From Beaufortia kweichowensis (Eukaryota; Chordata; Actinopteri; Cypriniformes; Gastromyzontidae), in the NCBI GenBank assembly GCA_019155185.1, contig CM032806.1, positions 13,202,996 to 13,266,995 of the forward strand: DNA of 64,000 nucleotides, in the 5' to 3' direction. Positions 32,820 through 44,999 of this stretch are shown in pieces. The notes beneath the pieces were generated by a model that was not told where the DNA came from, made no database searches, and saw only the letters and a program-made list of their open reading frames with translations. Every line of letters begins with the position of its first letter. Within the stretch, counting starts at the first letter, position 1. Made by a program: the position numbers and the translations under genes.

Positions 32820-34060
32820 TGACTAATAATAACAACATTGGGTTATCCAGACTAACAACAGTAAAACACAGAGTGCCACAAGGATCGGTCCTAAGCCCCC
32901 TGCTGTTCTGACTCTATAGGCATTGCTTGGCAATGTTTTTAGAAAACAGGGGGTCAGTTTTCATTGTTATGCCAAAGATACTCAGTTATATATTTCTTCA
33001 AAACCAGGTGAAATGTCAAAAGTGTCAAAGTTAACAGAGTGTATTACAGATATAAAAACTGAATGATCAGTAGTTTTCTTCTGTTAAATTTAGAGAAGAC
33101 GGAGATATTCCTTATTGGACCAAAAACTTGTACACAAAAGTTTTTGAATCTTAATTTGAATATAGGTGATTGTAATGTTACTACATCCTTCAAAGTAAAA
33201 GACCTGTTTTATTAGTGTTTTATTAGACAGCAACCTTACTTTTGAAAATCATATCTCACATTACAAAACATTGCCAAGCTAAGGAATTTTGTCCATTTCT
33301 GACGCTGAAAAGCTAGTTCATGTGCTCATGACCTCGAGACTGGACTATTGTAATGATTTATTATCTGGTTGTCCAGCATCTTCAATAAACAAACTACAAT
33401 TAGTCCAGAATGCAACTGCTAGAGTTCTTACCAGGACAAGCAAATATGATCATATCACCCCCATATTTTTATCTTCTCTATACTGGCTACCTGTTAAGTT
33501 CTGTATTGATTTCAAAATACTGCTACTTGCCAATAGAGCTTTAAATGGATTTGCTCCTGTGTACATAACTAGTCTCCTATCACACTATAATCCAGCATGC
33601 CCAGAATCCCAAAATTCACTACTGCTGGTAGTACCTAGGATAGCAATCACCAAAAGAAGTAGAGCGTGTTCACACTTAACCCCAAAGCTATGGAATAGCC
33701 TTCCTGAAATTGTTCGAACTTTAGACACACTGTCCAAATTTAAATCTAGATTAATGATCTCTTTATCATAATGTAACTCATGACACTGCACTGCAGCCAC
33801 ATATAACAATTAAATGTCTAATTCTGTATTAAATAAGTGAACAGCAGCTACGCTAATTTCTCTCCATTTCTGTTTCTACCTCGGGATACCGATCCTGGGG
33901 TAACCATAGACTAAGCCAGTCCCATCTGACAATCTTAGATGACTGTCACACCTGTGGTTCCCGAGGACATCAGAGACAAGCAGTCCCAGCCACGGTTTCG
34001 TCATTAAGCTCACCCAAAGTAATTGAAATGCCAGTCCCGCTACCACCTGATGATGACAAC
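32820..34060 (+). mobile_element. L2-type LINE, 3' half
   Basis: RT shreds (HRVPQGSVLSPLLF near 32870) with several frame breaks are followed by an open C-terminal domain at 33289-33771 and a UTR with ACCTCGGGATACCGATCCTGG. The translated piece SRLDYCNDLLSGCPASSINK and ITPIFLSSLYWLPVKF is typical of this LINE group. Confidence 0.8.
33289..33771 (+). pseudogene. LINE ORF2 C-terminal domain
   Basis: 160 codons cover the region after the RT palm (LVHVLMTSRLDYCNDLLSG, then LQLVQNATARVLTR and SLYWLPVKFCIDFKILLLAN) to SLPEIVRTLDTLSKFKSRL. The palm and its YADD are upstream and broken by stops and frameshifts, so no active polymerase can be made. Confidence 0.8.
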
Positions 34061-34747
34061 AGACACTACCTTCTACCAGTGTATATTAGTTTTTATTGTC
34101 CCATGGTTTTTGGCCCAGAAGGAAACCACTTATCCCTGCATGCCAATTTTCTACAGAATTATTAATTACGATAATCTCAATTTCAATTGGCTGTTCCTTT
34201 TTAAAACCTTTGCAGACAGAAAATTTTGGAGAAATGGCTCTTTGAATTTGCTGTACAGCACTGTACAGTAATGTGACATTGAGTCCAAAGTACAGAAAGA
34301 GGATAAGATAAATTGTAAACTGCACAGAATGTAGTTCAACACAGAAAAGCTGCCAGAAATATTTCATGAGAACAGAAGAGTACAGCAAGAATGCTACACC
34401 ATAATGGAAACCTTTGACATGTCCTCAGTGAGTGAAAAAATATTTTTCAAGTATTTTAGAATTGATGATGATACACATGAATAAATCCAAAATTATTTTA
34501 TAATAATGTGGGCATGTAAACAGTTTAGAATGAGGACTGTAAAGATATAAAATAGAATATTTTAGAAAAGGGTCTTGTGATCTGCAAAACTCTGACAAAA
34601 AAAATGCAACTACCAACAGTAATATTATCCACTGGGGCAAGCTTCCTACTTAAAGAATACTTACTTCTTACTTCAATTAAGTATAGAAAATAGAAATACA
34701 GTCTTATGTATTTGGGTCAATCTCACAAAACCACTGAACGTGGGAAT
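34061..34747. other. AT-rich DNA after a LINE, no gene seen
   Basis: Short AT-driven frames only. GCTGTACAGCACTGTACAGTA near 34250 is a small imperfect palindrome. Confidence 0.35.
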
Positions 34748-35084
34748 TGTTACAAACTGCTCCAAGGCTTGAGAATAAAAGATCTAGATGCAGCTTTAAT
34801 AATCTAAATCAATAAGGGAAGGCAGCAGATGTTTACAAAACGAGATATAATCCAAGTTATAACATAAAATAATCCAACCAAAAACACTCAGAAATGCAGT
34901 GCAACACTAGATAAAACTTCGCAATGAATGAATGAACAAACCGGGCTTAAGTAGACAGAAGGAACAATCTTAACTAGACACAGGTCAGAGAGATCAGGCC
35001 TCAGTGAGTCCAGGCAATGGCTTATGGGTATTGTAGTGTGTAGTAATTGTCCAGGTGATGAGGAGAGTGCCCTCTTGTGGAGCA
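34748..35084 (-). mobile_element. Candidate solo LTR
   Basis: On the minus strand it starts TGCTCCACAAGAGGGCACTC and ends GCAGTTTGTAACA. A TTAAGCCCGG near 34945 and ATTAAAGCTGCATC near 34795 are placed as promoter and poly(A) signals should be. TG..CA ends are present. The 5-bp flanks do not match, so boundaries are tentative. Confidence 0.5.
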
Positions 35085-35105
35085 TAACTGTATGTTATTG
35101 TATGT

Positions 35106-35215
35106 GTGTGTTCAGTATCTGTGTGTTGTGTGTATGTGTGTGCATGTGCATTGTGTGAGTGTGTGTCCATATGCGTTATGTGTGTGTGTGCTGTATGTGT
35201 GTTGTGTGTGAAAGT
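35106..35215. repeat. GT-rich low-complexity DNA
   Basis: Interrupted TGTGTG runs; the open frame here is a repeat artefact. Confidence 0.85.
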
Positions 35216-35219
35216 GTAT

Positions 35220-35350
35220 TTACTTACTTTGCTTTTAACACTTTTCTTTCTTTTAATAATATTGCTTATATGTTATGTGTTTTCTGTACAGCTGCTTTGT
35301 AACAATGCAAATAGTTAAAAGTACTATACAAATACAACTGAGTTGAGCTG
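35220..35350 (+). mobile_element. LINE 3' tail
   Basis: CAGCTGCTTTGTAACAATGC followed by TACTATACAAATACAACTGAG is the plus-strand form of the tail seen in reverse at 35955-36040. Confidence 0.6.
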
Positions 35351-35945
35351 AGTTAAAATAAATTAAAAAACACATACACACAAAAAAGATTTATTAATAA
35401 GCATGACAGACAGAAAGAAACGAGAACGGAACAGACGTTTTTTTGGAAAATGGTTATTGCACAAGTCATTTGATAATTTTATAATACTTTCTAAAAATAA
35501 TACAACATACAACAAATACAACATTACTTGAAGGTAAACTGGCCGAAAACGCATACCCTACCCTATAAACGGCTCAGGCCCGAAGTCTCGGCAGGTGAAC
35601 TAGCCTAATTATTTCTGGTGTTGTGCTGAAATCTGTGACCTACCAAAGTTTGAAACAGTAGTAGATGCTGTAGTGGTTAAAGTTAGAATTAGATTAGCAT
35701 GTAATCTATGGTTAGATATTTTGGCACAAATTTCGGCACAACATACAGAACCTAAGGATGATGCACGTGATCAGTCAACACAGGTATTATTCCTGAATCA
35801 TATTAAAAATAAAATTGAACTAATAATTTATAACCAATCCGACACTAAACAGTAACCACCAAGGTGACAAAGTGTTTCTTAAGGATCACTGACTGACAGC
35901 TGCAAAAATCATTCACAACTGAAGGAACGGATCTTTCTGCTGCCT
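35351..35945. other. Intergenic DNA, no gene called
   Basis: A frame at 35673-35855 reads RIRLACNLWLDILAQISAQH and has mixed composition, but I recognise no family and see no splice sites. Confidence 0.25.
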
Positions 35946-35954
35946 TTGATACAG

Positions 35955-36418
35955 TTCAATTCAATTCAATTCAATTCAATTTTATTTGTATAGCGCTTTT
36001 CACAAAGGACATTGTATCAAAGCAGCTTTACATGTAATAACAGATAGCAGTCAGTGGTCAGGGATTCAAAAAAACTCTTTAAGAGAGAAAAAAAACCCTG
36101 ACATGACGTGTTATAGTTGCAATCCGTAGCATGTGCAATCCGTAATAAAGGACACAATTTGCCATTGATCGCATCTATAACTCGCTATGCAGTTTACAGG
36201 ATACAGAGACATACATTATAGGATACAGAAATTACTTTAGAGAGTGAGTAAAATGTTATATGTGAGGTGTAATGTAGTAGATTTGATTGTAATTTAACAG
36301 GTGTAGGAGGTTGTCCTGGGTGGTCGACATTTAGTAGCACCAGGATGGACATCAGGTGGGGCAGTGTTGTGCCAACTGGAACTCATTCCTCCGGATACCT
36401 CGGAGAAAGGGAGAGGGG

Positions 36419-36450
<32 letters not shown>
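35955..36450 (-). mobile_element. L2-type 3' tail with TCAAT repeats, and (GA)n
   Basis: Five TTCAAT units (35955-35982), then TTTTATTTGTATAGCGCTTTT and GTATCAAAGCAGCTTTACA, form the reverse of the L2 3' tail. A (GA)15 run sits at 36421-36450. Confidence 0.7.
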
Positions 36451-36454
<4 letters not shown>

Positions 36455-36649
36455 GCAGAACAGAGCAGCATTAGCGTAGCAGCCGTTCCTATGTAGATGT
36501 AAGCAGTTATATGTGATAACACATGCAGTATGCAGTATGTGTGTGTGCCCAGTTCCAGTTGAGTTAACTATTGCGGCCTTAGAGAGTTGGAGTTACAGTT
36601 AACCACCAGATCCTACTGACATCCCTCTTGTCACTGGTACCCCAATCCG

Positions 36650-37840
36650 GTGGTGTAAATCTTACCTCTAAGACAGGTCCTTCAGGGTGTCATGGAATGG
36701 GGGGCTGTCCAAAGCCCATCCAATGGCCACTGCCGTTCCTCAGGGATCTGTCCTTGCACCACTCCTCTTTTCTATCTACACAACATCCCTGGCACCCATA
36801 ATTCAATCACACAGCTTTGACTACCACTGCTACACAGACAACACCCAGATTTTCCTTTCTTTCCAGCCAGACGATCCCACAATGGCATCACGCATTGCAG
36901 CCTGCCTCAAAGACATCTCATCTTGGATGACTGAACACCACCTCCAGCTAAACCTAGCCAAGACTGAACTCTTGGTACTTTTGGCCTCACCTACAACACA
37001 ACCTCACAATTCAAATTGGCAACACAACCATTACACCATCCGAATCCGTAAGAAACCTAGGTGTAATCTTCAATGACCAGCTGTCCTTTACCAAACACAT
37101 CTCAAGGATATCATGGTCTTGTAGATATGCACTTAACAACATCAGAAAGATCAGGCCATATCTCACAGAGCATGCCGCCCAACTGCTAGTTCAATCCTTG
37201 GTAATCTCTAGACTGGACTATTGCAATGCTCTTTTGGCTGGTCTCCCTGCATGAGCAATCAAACCACTTCAGATGATACAGAACGCAGCAGCAAGACTTG
37301 TTTTTCAGGAACTCAAAAGAGCACGTCACACCTCTTTTCATCTCTCTCCATTGGCTACCGGTTGCTGCCCACATTAAATTTAAATCCTTAATGCTGACAT
37401 TTAAAACTATCACAAACTCTGCACCCTCATACTTTGACTCTCTTCTACACATCTACAACCCATCCAGAAGCCTGCGCTCAGTGAATGAACGTTGACTGGT
37501 GGTACCCTCACAGAAGGGCACTAAATCGCTCTCTCGTTCTTTCTCCTTCTCTGTTCCCTGCTTGTGGAATAATCTCCCCAACGCAATCCGTTCTGCCACA
37601 TCCCTCACCTCCTTTAAGAAACAGCTAAAAACACACCTCTTCCACGAACACCTGACATCTTAAAAAAAAACTTTTTTCTTTCCTCCACAGGTACGTATTT
37701 AGCACTGCAAAACATTGTAAACTTAGGGAAGCACCTCTTCGTACTATTGTTGCCTCTTTTGATGTGTCGCTTCATTGTCTCCTAATATTTGTAAGTCGCT
37801 TTGGATAAAAGCATCAGCTAAATGCCTAAATGTAAATGGA
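36650..37840 (+). mobile_element. L2/CR1-type LINE, 3' half
   Basis: Frame 36687-37076 contains TAVPQGSVLAPLLFSIYTTS and a YHCYTDNTQIF block, where the catalytic YADD has become YTDN. Frames to 37500 give ISRLDYCNALLAGLPA, NAAARLVF and HVTPLFISLHWLPVAA. The element ends GTAAGTCGCTTTGGATAAAAG, then CATCAGCTAAATGCCTAAATG. Its RT palm mutation and frameshifts make it inactive. It stops about 90 bp before the first possible coding ATG of SULT1 copy B. Confidence 0.85.
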
Positions 37841-37926
37841 ACTGGCTTTGCCATACAAATGTGGTTTATCTTGTAGGTTATCTTTAACTTTAACTTGCTC
37901 CAACATAAAGTCCTCAGTAATCACAA

Positions 37927-37998
37927 TGTCTCAAGGCTCAGCAGAATCATTGATTGAAGAGGTGAAACTTAATGAAAAAACTCAAACACCAAATTAAT
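37927..37998 (+). other. Possible first coding exon of SULT1 copy B (uncertain)
   Basis: ATG opens MSQGSAESLIEE, followed by GTGAAA, a fair donor. Its phase does not fit the main acceptor at 38140-38141. It would fit an alternative acceptor after CTGAG at 38152, giving a junction just before GVSMTHFF. If unspliced the frame stops at 37996-37998. The alternative is the internal ATG at 38162. Confidence 0.25.
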
Positions 37999-38141
37999 CC
38001 AGAACGATTACATGTTGGGAAGTTGGGTTATGGTGGAGGTGTATATAATAACATATATAATAAAGTGTACAGTACGAACAACGTTTCTCCATTGAATGAT
38101 TAAAATTGAAATTAATCAAATTTTGTATTTTACAAATGCAG

Positions 38142-38252
38142 CTGAAACTGAGGGTGTTTCTATGACCCACTTCTTTACTGACAACTGGGAAAATGTGAAG
38201 AACTTCCATGCAAGACCAGATGACATTCTAATCGCCACTTACCCCAAAGCAG
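38142..38252 (+). CDS. sult1: SULT1 copy B, coding exon 2 (P-loop exon)
   Basis: Acceptor ACAAATGCAG, donor GTGAGT. It encodes ETEGVSMTHFFTDNWENVK, then NFHARPDDILIATYPKAG, the 5' half of the PAPS-binding loop. This exon has no counterpart in front of copy A in the window. Confidence 0.92.
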
Positions 38253-38869
38253 GTGAGTGTGCTGAATGAAGTGCTAGGTGAAATAAATTTGGTCAGCATG
38301 TGGTTACTCTCCTGATGCCACTCACAACCCCAAAGCGCTGTGGCTTTGAGACATAGAGTACACTGAACATATAACACTCTAAATCCTAATCTCTAAATCT
38401 AAATCTAGCAATGCCTGGATCATACATCAAAGTCTGGTTTACTGCACCTTCTTATCACAAACACGTTTCACTGAACAGTTCAATGAACATCTCAAAATCT
38501 TTAATACTACTCAATTGAAGCTGCAGACGAGACATATACATGACACAGATATTAGGTCAATCATGTGTGTCGTGAAATGTAGAGGCAGAGGTCACACATC
38601 ATTCATTTGTTGCAGTAAAGTTAATATTTTCAACACAGCTTAGTGAAGTCAGTGTCTATTTTTCTTTTTGTTTGTCATACTTTATTAGTCTGTGTGTTGG
38701 TGTATATTCTGGTTAATCCACTTCTTGAAAGATTCATAATGGCAGCCTCCATTTTAAAAAAGACTGGGTGTGTGCTAATTTGTCTTTGCTGTTACCGTCT
38801 GTGGCGTTTCTTGTGGTGTAACACACTAGCTCTTGAAATCTTAATTCAAAATTAAAGTAAAAAACATTC

Positions 38870-39180
38870 ATTCCTTTATTCAAAGGAAGATAAACATATG
38901 TATAATTGCCAAAAAGTGATACAGCATGCCATATACAAAGAAAGCACAATAGGCCCAATAACAGAACGCTGGGGGACCCCATAGGATATAGATGCTGTTG
39001 ACAATAAAAAAGCATCAAACTCCACTGCAAAAGATCTAGTCATAAGATAACATAACATTCCGCTCAACCCCAACCACATGAGTATTTAATAAGAATCGCA
39101 TGGTCTGTTGTCAAATGTTCACTCAAGTCTAATAAAATCAGGGCTGCAGTGTTTTTATGAATCTCTAATTACGAGAGGTC
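38870..39180 (-). mobile_element. LINE RT fragment in SULT1 copy B intron 2
   Basis: The minus strand reads LILLDLSEHLTT (motif A-like) and SISYGVPQRSVIGPIVLSLY, RT blocks of an L2-type element with many lesions. Confidence 0.65.
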
Positions 39181-39199
39181 ATCTATGAAAAGTGCAGAA

Positions 39200-40461
39200 A
39201 AGTGACCTGCCCTAAATCTGATTTCAATTAATCTAAAACCTCATCCTTCAACATGTCAGAAGCTATAATCTGTTGGCAGTCAATTTTATTAAATTATGTT
39301 TACTCATGTCAACAGCTGATTTTAGTGATTCTGTTTTTTGTATATATGGCAAGTTAGATATAGATTATATAGAATTAAAAACCTATGTAAGAAACAGGTT
39401 TGTCACTTATTTTGCATACACATGCACTGCTATGCACTTTACTTGATATATTATTTGTCCCTTTAAGGGAAATTTATTTTGGGCAAGACAGGTGAAGCTG
39501 CACAAGACACCCACATCAGTTATTAGTTACAGAGTTATTTTCCTTGCCTGTATAAAAATAATCTTAAAAATGTAAAAACCACAGTCATTGCTGTATGCAC
39601 CAAACAGCTCAGGATAAGACCTAATATTCAATACAGGCATAATAAAAACAGAAAATAAAAACAAGTCATAAGAAATAGCAAAAAGAACAAAACCAGAGGA
39701 CAGAAAATTAGTGCTGTAGGCCATATGTCATATGCTCATTAGTTGAACACACCAGTTTATTTAGTGCTGTAGGCCATATGCATTGACTCGCATGTGTTTT
39801 TAATGTTAACCTCCCACGAAACACATGTCTTCCCATGAAACACAACAGGCTCCATAAATATAGTTCTGAATGATCAATGGGTCTGTCAGTAACCTGACCT
39901 GTCAGTGATCTGATAATGAACTTCACAGTTTTCAGTAGCACATGGTGGACTGAAATTCAACATAAAAAACTGTAGAAAACTTTAGTGTTTAGTATAGTAA
40001 ACTGAAGTAGAATTACTAGATACTATCGTTTTTTAATTTAGGTTACACCCATGTCATGTAAAATCTTTTATAAGGAGTTTAGTATGCTCTGTGGGAAAAG
40101 TGATCCTAGATTAAGTGTGGGCTCAAGGCAGAATTACCAAATAATATGTTTTCTGAAGATGTAATTGTACAATGTTCAATTAAATTGTTCAAAACACATC
40201 TAACAGAACATGTTACAGTGTTCACTTTAAAGTGCTTATTTTTAATCACTAAAATGTCAATCTTCAAATATTTATCAATAAATTGAAATCCAAGCAATGT
40301 TCGTACTGCTTATCAATTATGTGGTATGCCACATACAGGACACTAGAAGTTTGTGTGTGTATGTGTGTGCCAGTGTGATTCCATTGGTTCTGCTGCACAA
40401 GAGGCCATTTCAGTACTGGCCGTCAGATTTTCAAGCCACGCTTTCTTGATTGTTCCAATAG
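39200..40461. other. Rest of SULT1 copy B intron 2
   Basis: AT-rich. TAGTGCTGTAGGCCATATG occurs twice (near 39710 and 39762). A GT-rich strip lies at 40351-40375. No gene seen. Confidence 0.4.
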
Positions 40462-40590
40462 GTACCACCTGGGTTTCTTATATACTGGACCTGTTGTATT
40501 TTGGTAATGATGCTCCAGAGCGCCAGACCTCACAGCCCATCTACATGAGAGTGCCATTCTTGGAGTCATGTTTTCAAGTTATTTCATCAG
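40462..40590 (+). CDS. sult1: SULT1 copy B, coding exon 3
   Basis: 129 bp, acceptor TTCCAATAG, donor GTCAGT. It differs from the copy A exon at only a few bases (for example ERQTSQP versus ERQASQP and VISSG versus VIQSG). Confidence 0.95.
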
Positions 40591-41464
40591 GTCAGTGATA
40601 ACAGTATTAATTCATCTCAAGTTAAACCAAAGGTATGTCCATCATCATCCCGCTTTCCAGTTTCATTCCATTTGGGTAGTAAGAGACTCCCCTAAAACTT
40701 TGTCTTAGGAAATATAAGCCATGCAGATGTACTGTTGAAAACTAATTTTGTTTTAATTTTGTTTTGTTAATATTTGCAATGTCTCTAAGATTTGTCTTTC
40801 TTTATATAAATATTTCTCATTACATAGTACAGATCCTAGCTGGCTTTACTATATGTGAACGTTTACCCAATATAGATTGTATATACCCTCCAAGACTCCC
40901 ATTTTGCAGACCACGAACGTTATGGTCATTGTTGAATGTTGGTGATTATCAAGTGATCTTGGTTTGTATTATTCACCAAGATTCAACAATCTTAAGAAGT
41001 GATCTCATGAGAATCTAAATGTATCTAATGTCACATTCTGAACTACTTATGGCATAAGTTCAAACCCTTAATTCGACTGTATATGCTGTTATTTATGGTT
41101 AATCTAAGTTTATAAAGTGGATTGTTTCGGTACTTCATAAGGGTTAAATGATTCTTTAAAAGCACGCTTTCCACTGCGTCTGCGTGTTGCTTGGCAACCA
41201 TCATACGATCGAAAAATTTAAAGAAATATCACAGTTGCTTTCATCTTTGTATTACTGCTAATAAAATAAGAATATAATACAATAAAAGTACACAATAAAA
41301 TTGTCTTTTGAAATCAAATGGGTTTGTAAACCTTAACTTGTATGAATGTATAAAATGTTATATACATGTATAAGTCTTAGGTTTTAGAAGCTACTCATAT
41401 GTTGACATATGTTGTACATATTGGTGTCCAGCCATGTGTAAAAATGGGCTAGGGATATACCATA
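40591..41464. other. SULT1 copy B intron 3, first part
   Basis: No coding or repeat structure recognised. Confidence 0.35.
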
Positions 41465-41628
41465 CATTCAGCCTGACTCTTTACTACACATGTACATCCC
41501 ATCCAGAACCCTGTGCTCAGCAAACGAACGTCAGCTGGTGGTACCCTCGCAGAAGGGCATAATCAGTTGCTGGAATAATCTCCTAAATCCGGTCAGCCAC
41601 ATTCCTCACTTCTTTAAAGAAAAACACA

Positions 41629-42463
41629 TAGGGCCCTATTATACACATGGCATGATAAAATGTTTTTTGCTAGTTTTAGCCCGATGCAGTTATTATTTTC
41701 TGGTCTTGCGCCACTGTAACAAGGCAGAGAAGCAGATCCAGATGCAGCAGGTTTATTAAAGATTGACAAACATAACAACAGAAAACTGGAAACATCAAAT
41801 ATTCAATGACTGACAACTCAAAATAAAACACAAGGGCTATACATACAAGAGAAAACAAGCAGAGCAAACAAGGTAAAGAGACACAGGTGCAGGTAATGAC
41901 AGGGAATGAGGAACAGCAAAGGATTATGGGAAATAGAGTTCCCAGAGAGCAAACAAGACAGAGACAAGAGAGACACAGACAAGGATCATGAAAGCCATGT
42001 TGTTTAAATAGCAAATGCATTTGTGGGAGGATGACTTTTAAAGAGAGCCAAAGCTTTAATAAAACATTTCATTAAACAAAAATATTATGCACATTTTTAA
42101 AAACAAAACTGGTGGTCTTCATCATGTCGACGGGAGGGTCAAGAAGCATCAGAGTGCGTATGAGCAGATCAGTTTTCCAGCTAGAGAAGCGTTTATCCGC
42201 TTGCAAATTCTGCCATGTTAATAGCAAATCCGTCATGGCTCGAGTGCAACTGGCTTTTAAAGGAAATGAGAGATGATACTCTGATTGGTTTATTGTATGT
42301 TAAGCCGAAAACACACCCATTAGTCATTAGAAGAATTGGGACAACCTATTCTCGACTATTTTTGCCATCCTTAAACTAGCAAAAGTGGATTCGGACATGC
42401 CCTGAGTGCACTTGTGCTGTGCGCTTTAGACCATGTGCTTAGATTGTTAAAATAGGGCCCTTA
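41629..42463. mobile_element. Nonautonomous hAT element, 8-bp target duplication
   Basis: Starts TAGGGCCCTATTATAC and ends TTAAAATAGGGCCCTTA. AAAACACA lies directly on both sides (41621-41628 and 42464-42471), an exact 8-bp duplication. The host site is inside LINE DNA. An LTR-like block (41716-41990) sits inside it. Confidence 0.88.
41716..41995 (-). mobile_element. LTR-like block nested in the hAT element
   Basis: Complement of the 32640-32815 block over its 3' part: it ends (minus) GCTTCTCTGCCTTGTTACA, with TTAATAAACCTGCTGCATC before it and TATGTATAGCCCTTGTG upstream. The far end is not precisely defined. Confidence 0.6.
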
Positions 42464-42619
42464 AAAACACACCTCTTCCACAAATACTTGACATCCTAAC
42501 AACTCTATCCTTAAAAAAACACTAATCCTCCTTTCTCTTTTATAGGTAGTATCTAGCACTATGAAACACCGTAAACTTACTAAAGCACTTCTTTGAATTA
42601 TTGTTGCGTCTTAGAGTGC

Positions 42620-43226
42620 AGTGGTCGGCAACAAGCGGCCCGCGGGCCAAAACCTAGCATAACCACAATGATATCTAATATCCGAGCACATTATTTTGAT
42701 AGCGGCTGGTTCTGAAATAGATCTGTCATGACAGCAACAGTTACTCACAATCACTTCGTCTTTAGTGATTTTGCCTTCAAAATAAAAAAATGAGACCGTT
42801 TTTGCAGCAATGTTTTATTTTTAGATGAATTGGGAGCCTTTAATTAAAAAAGTTCTTAAAGACATTTATAAGAGTCTGGATCACTAGACACGCCTCTTAA
42901 ATAGCTGTCATGAAATGTGTGGTATGAACAGTAAACCATTGAAATGTTTCCATCTTCCCCATGTGTGTGTTTTAGCAAGACGGTCTGTGTTGCAAGTTGG
43001 TGAATAAAGATATTTGTCAGGTTACGTGTCACTACTCTGCTTTATTAATTTATCCAGTGTAAAACCTGGACACCGCCACACAAATGTGGCCTTTTGTTAA
43101 TGACTGCCCTACAACAGGATTTAACACATGTAACAGCTCACTACCAGTTAAATGTCGAATGCTTTCTCATTTGTAAATTAAACAAAACAGTCTGCAAATT
43201 AGTAAGAGTAAATTTCTCACTTTCAG
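42620..43226. other. Intron 3 remainder with a hAT-like left end
   Basis: GCAGTGGTCGGCAACAAGCG, then GCCCGCGGGCC, at about 42618-42649 is the left end of a common hAT-type nonautonomous element; no right end was found. The remainder is AT-rich. Confidence 0.4.
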
Positions 43227-43327
43227 GGACAGAACTAGCTGATAATCTGAAAACTTCTCCTCGCCTCATCAAAACTCATTTACCTGTTCAGCTTGTGCCA
43301 AAGTCCTTCTGGGAGCAGAACTCAAGG
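43227..43327 (+). CDS. sult1: SULT1 copy B, coding exon 4
   Basis: Acceptor ACTTTCAG, donor GTAATA. It encodes TELADNLKTSPRLIKTHLPV to WEQNSR, including the catalytic His. It differs from copy A by one residue in the visible stretch (K for T). Confidence 0.95.
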
Positions 43328-44476
43328 GTAATATATACAGTATGGTATTACATGATTTTGCTCGTTATTTTTCTATATTGTGAAGCATAATGTATGGGGG
43401 TGGCATGGATTTTTTTATTTTGTATCCTGATGAGTAATAAAAAAAAGTTTTTGCAGTAAAATAAAAGCAATCTATGTTCTTTTTCCGCAATGTTATCAAA
43501 CCATTCTTTCAAAGTGTCAGATTGAGTGCTTCCCTTCGGCAGCTTTTGGTGCTCTTGGCCACTTCTGTGATTGACAGTATTAGCTACGCTAAAGCTACAC
43601 GCTACTGAAAGATCTAGGGCTGCCCCCGACTAAAGATTTTGTTAGTCGACTAGTAGTTCATCATTTAAGCAATTAGTTGAATAATCGTGCATTTATGACA
43701 TTAATGTAATTAGTGCACATTAAAGACATTATTATGATTTAACTGGAGCCTGTGTGTTTTTCCTGCCCATATACAGCCTGTAATACTGTTTCAGCCATAG
43801 ATAAAATGGTTTCGGTTTTTATGGCAAAATAGTTACATTTACTTTTTATTTCTTTATCAAGATAACTTGATAAAAATGTTTGGAGCATTTTTAGTTCGCG
43901 GCTCGCATACAGAGCGTGCTTTAGGACCCCAGGGAATCCCGCTGCGCAGTTTGTCGGCGTAATTTATCAAACCGGGAGTGATTTAAAGGAAACAAAGGCG
44001 TCTATTCTCAAAGGCAATCACACTGTTCTCTCCATCTACTTAAAGCACTCTTGTAGCTTCTGCCGGTATTAAACAATAACTGCACAGTATGGGAAATGTT
44101 CGCGTATAACGCATATCCCACGTATGTTTGATACCCCATTTAATACTGTATGATTAAAACTGATCATATTAGAGTGCGGCTGTCAATCACAGACGTGGGC
44201 GGAGCAATATAGACTGCCAAAAGGAGGCACTCAATCAGAATTTTTGAGACAGTGGGTTGATAACATTGTGGAAAAAGATCATAAATTGCTTATTTTTACT
44301 CACAAAAAACTTTTGTAATATTATTATTACACTTCAGGGAACAAAATAAAATAAAAAGAATACATGCAACCCCCAAACAAAACTGAAAAAAAGAAGGGTG
44401 TCTGAATACTTTCTGTATACTGTGTATCCTGTATGTGCTGTATCCTTGTAATTAAAATTTTTGCCATTCATTTCAG
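43328..44476. other. SULT1 copy B intron 4
   Basis: CTAGGGCTGCCCCCGACTAA at about 43616, followed by GTTAGTCGACTAGTAG, is a hAT-type nonautonomous element end. Otherwise no gene. Confidence 0.45.
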
Positions 44477-44603
44477 GTCGTGTATGTAGCCCGTAATGCA
44501 AAAGACAATGCAGTTTCCTATTTTCATTTTGATCGAATTAACATGGGAGAGCCTGAACCAGGAGACTGGAACAACTTTTTACAGAAATTTATGGAGGAAA
44601 AGA
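44477..44603 (+). CDS. sult1: SULT1 copy B, coding exon 5
   Basis: 127 bp, acceptor ATTTCAG, donor GTAAGT. It encodes VVYVARNAKDNAVSYFHFD, then RINMGEPEPGDWNNFLQKF. Substitutions relative to copy A are MNMVE to INMGE and HNFMEGK to QKFMEEK. Confidence 0.95.
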
Positions 44604-44782
44604 GTAAGTTAAACAGTTGATAAAAGTAAAAATCTTCGTTATTTACAATGCCTGATCGGAAATTTCCAATATATTCCAAATTTAATAAAAATGTGGGGAA
44701 AGTTTTTTATTTTAAGTGTGCAGGAGAAATCTGGAAAATTGTCAATGAGAAATTGTTCTAACATAAGTTTGTCGCTCCACAG

Positions 44783-44880
44783 ATGTGTTTGGTCCGTGGT
44801 ACGACCATGTCAGTGGATGGTGGGAGAAAAAACAGACATATTCTAATTTACTGTACTTGTTCTATGAGGATTTGGTTGAA
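44783..44880 (+). CDS. sult1: SULT1 copy B, coding exon 6
   Basis: 98 bp, acceptor CTCCACAG, donor GTATGT. It encodes the same residues as copy A exon 6 (NVFGPWYDHVSGWWEKK to FYEDLVE), with silent changes only. Confidence 0.95.
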
Positions 44881-44999
44881 GTATGTTCTCTTTATAAAGT
44901 ATGTTGTAAAGTAAAGTGTGCTGTGAAGTAAGAATGATTTTAAAAACGAATATTTTAACTATTTATTTTTATTAATTTACAAAATGCAATGTGAGCAAA

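Larger units (their letters stand above)
41465..42610 (+). mobile_element. LINE 3' fragment split by a hAT insertion
   Basis: Left part 41465-41628 reads DSLLHMYIPSRTLCSANERQ-like sequence and LVVPSQKG. The right part from 42464 continues AAAAACACACCTCTTCCAC, TTGACATCCTAAC and GTAGTATCTAGCAC. Together they correspond to the same segment of the copy at 37430-37720. The join is interrupted by 41629-42463. Confidence 0.8.

Noticed and set aside
35106..35318. Cys/Val-rich frame
   Set aside because: It is a direct translation of a GT-rich repeat.
38096..38252. ATG at 38096 in frame with the copy B P-loop exon
   Set aside because: The upstream codons (MIKIEINQILYFTN) do not look like a SULT1 start and overlap a good polypyrimidine-AG acceptor ending at 38141.
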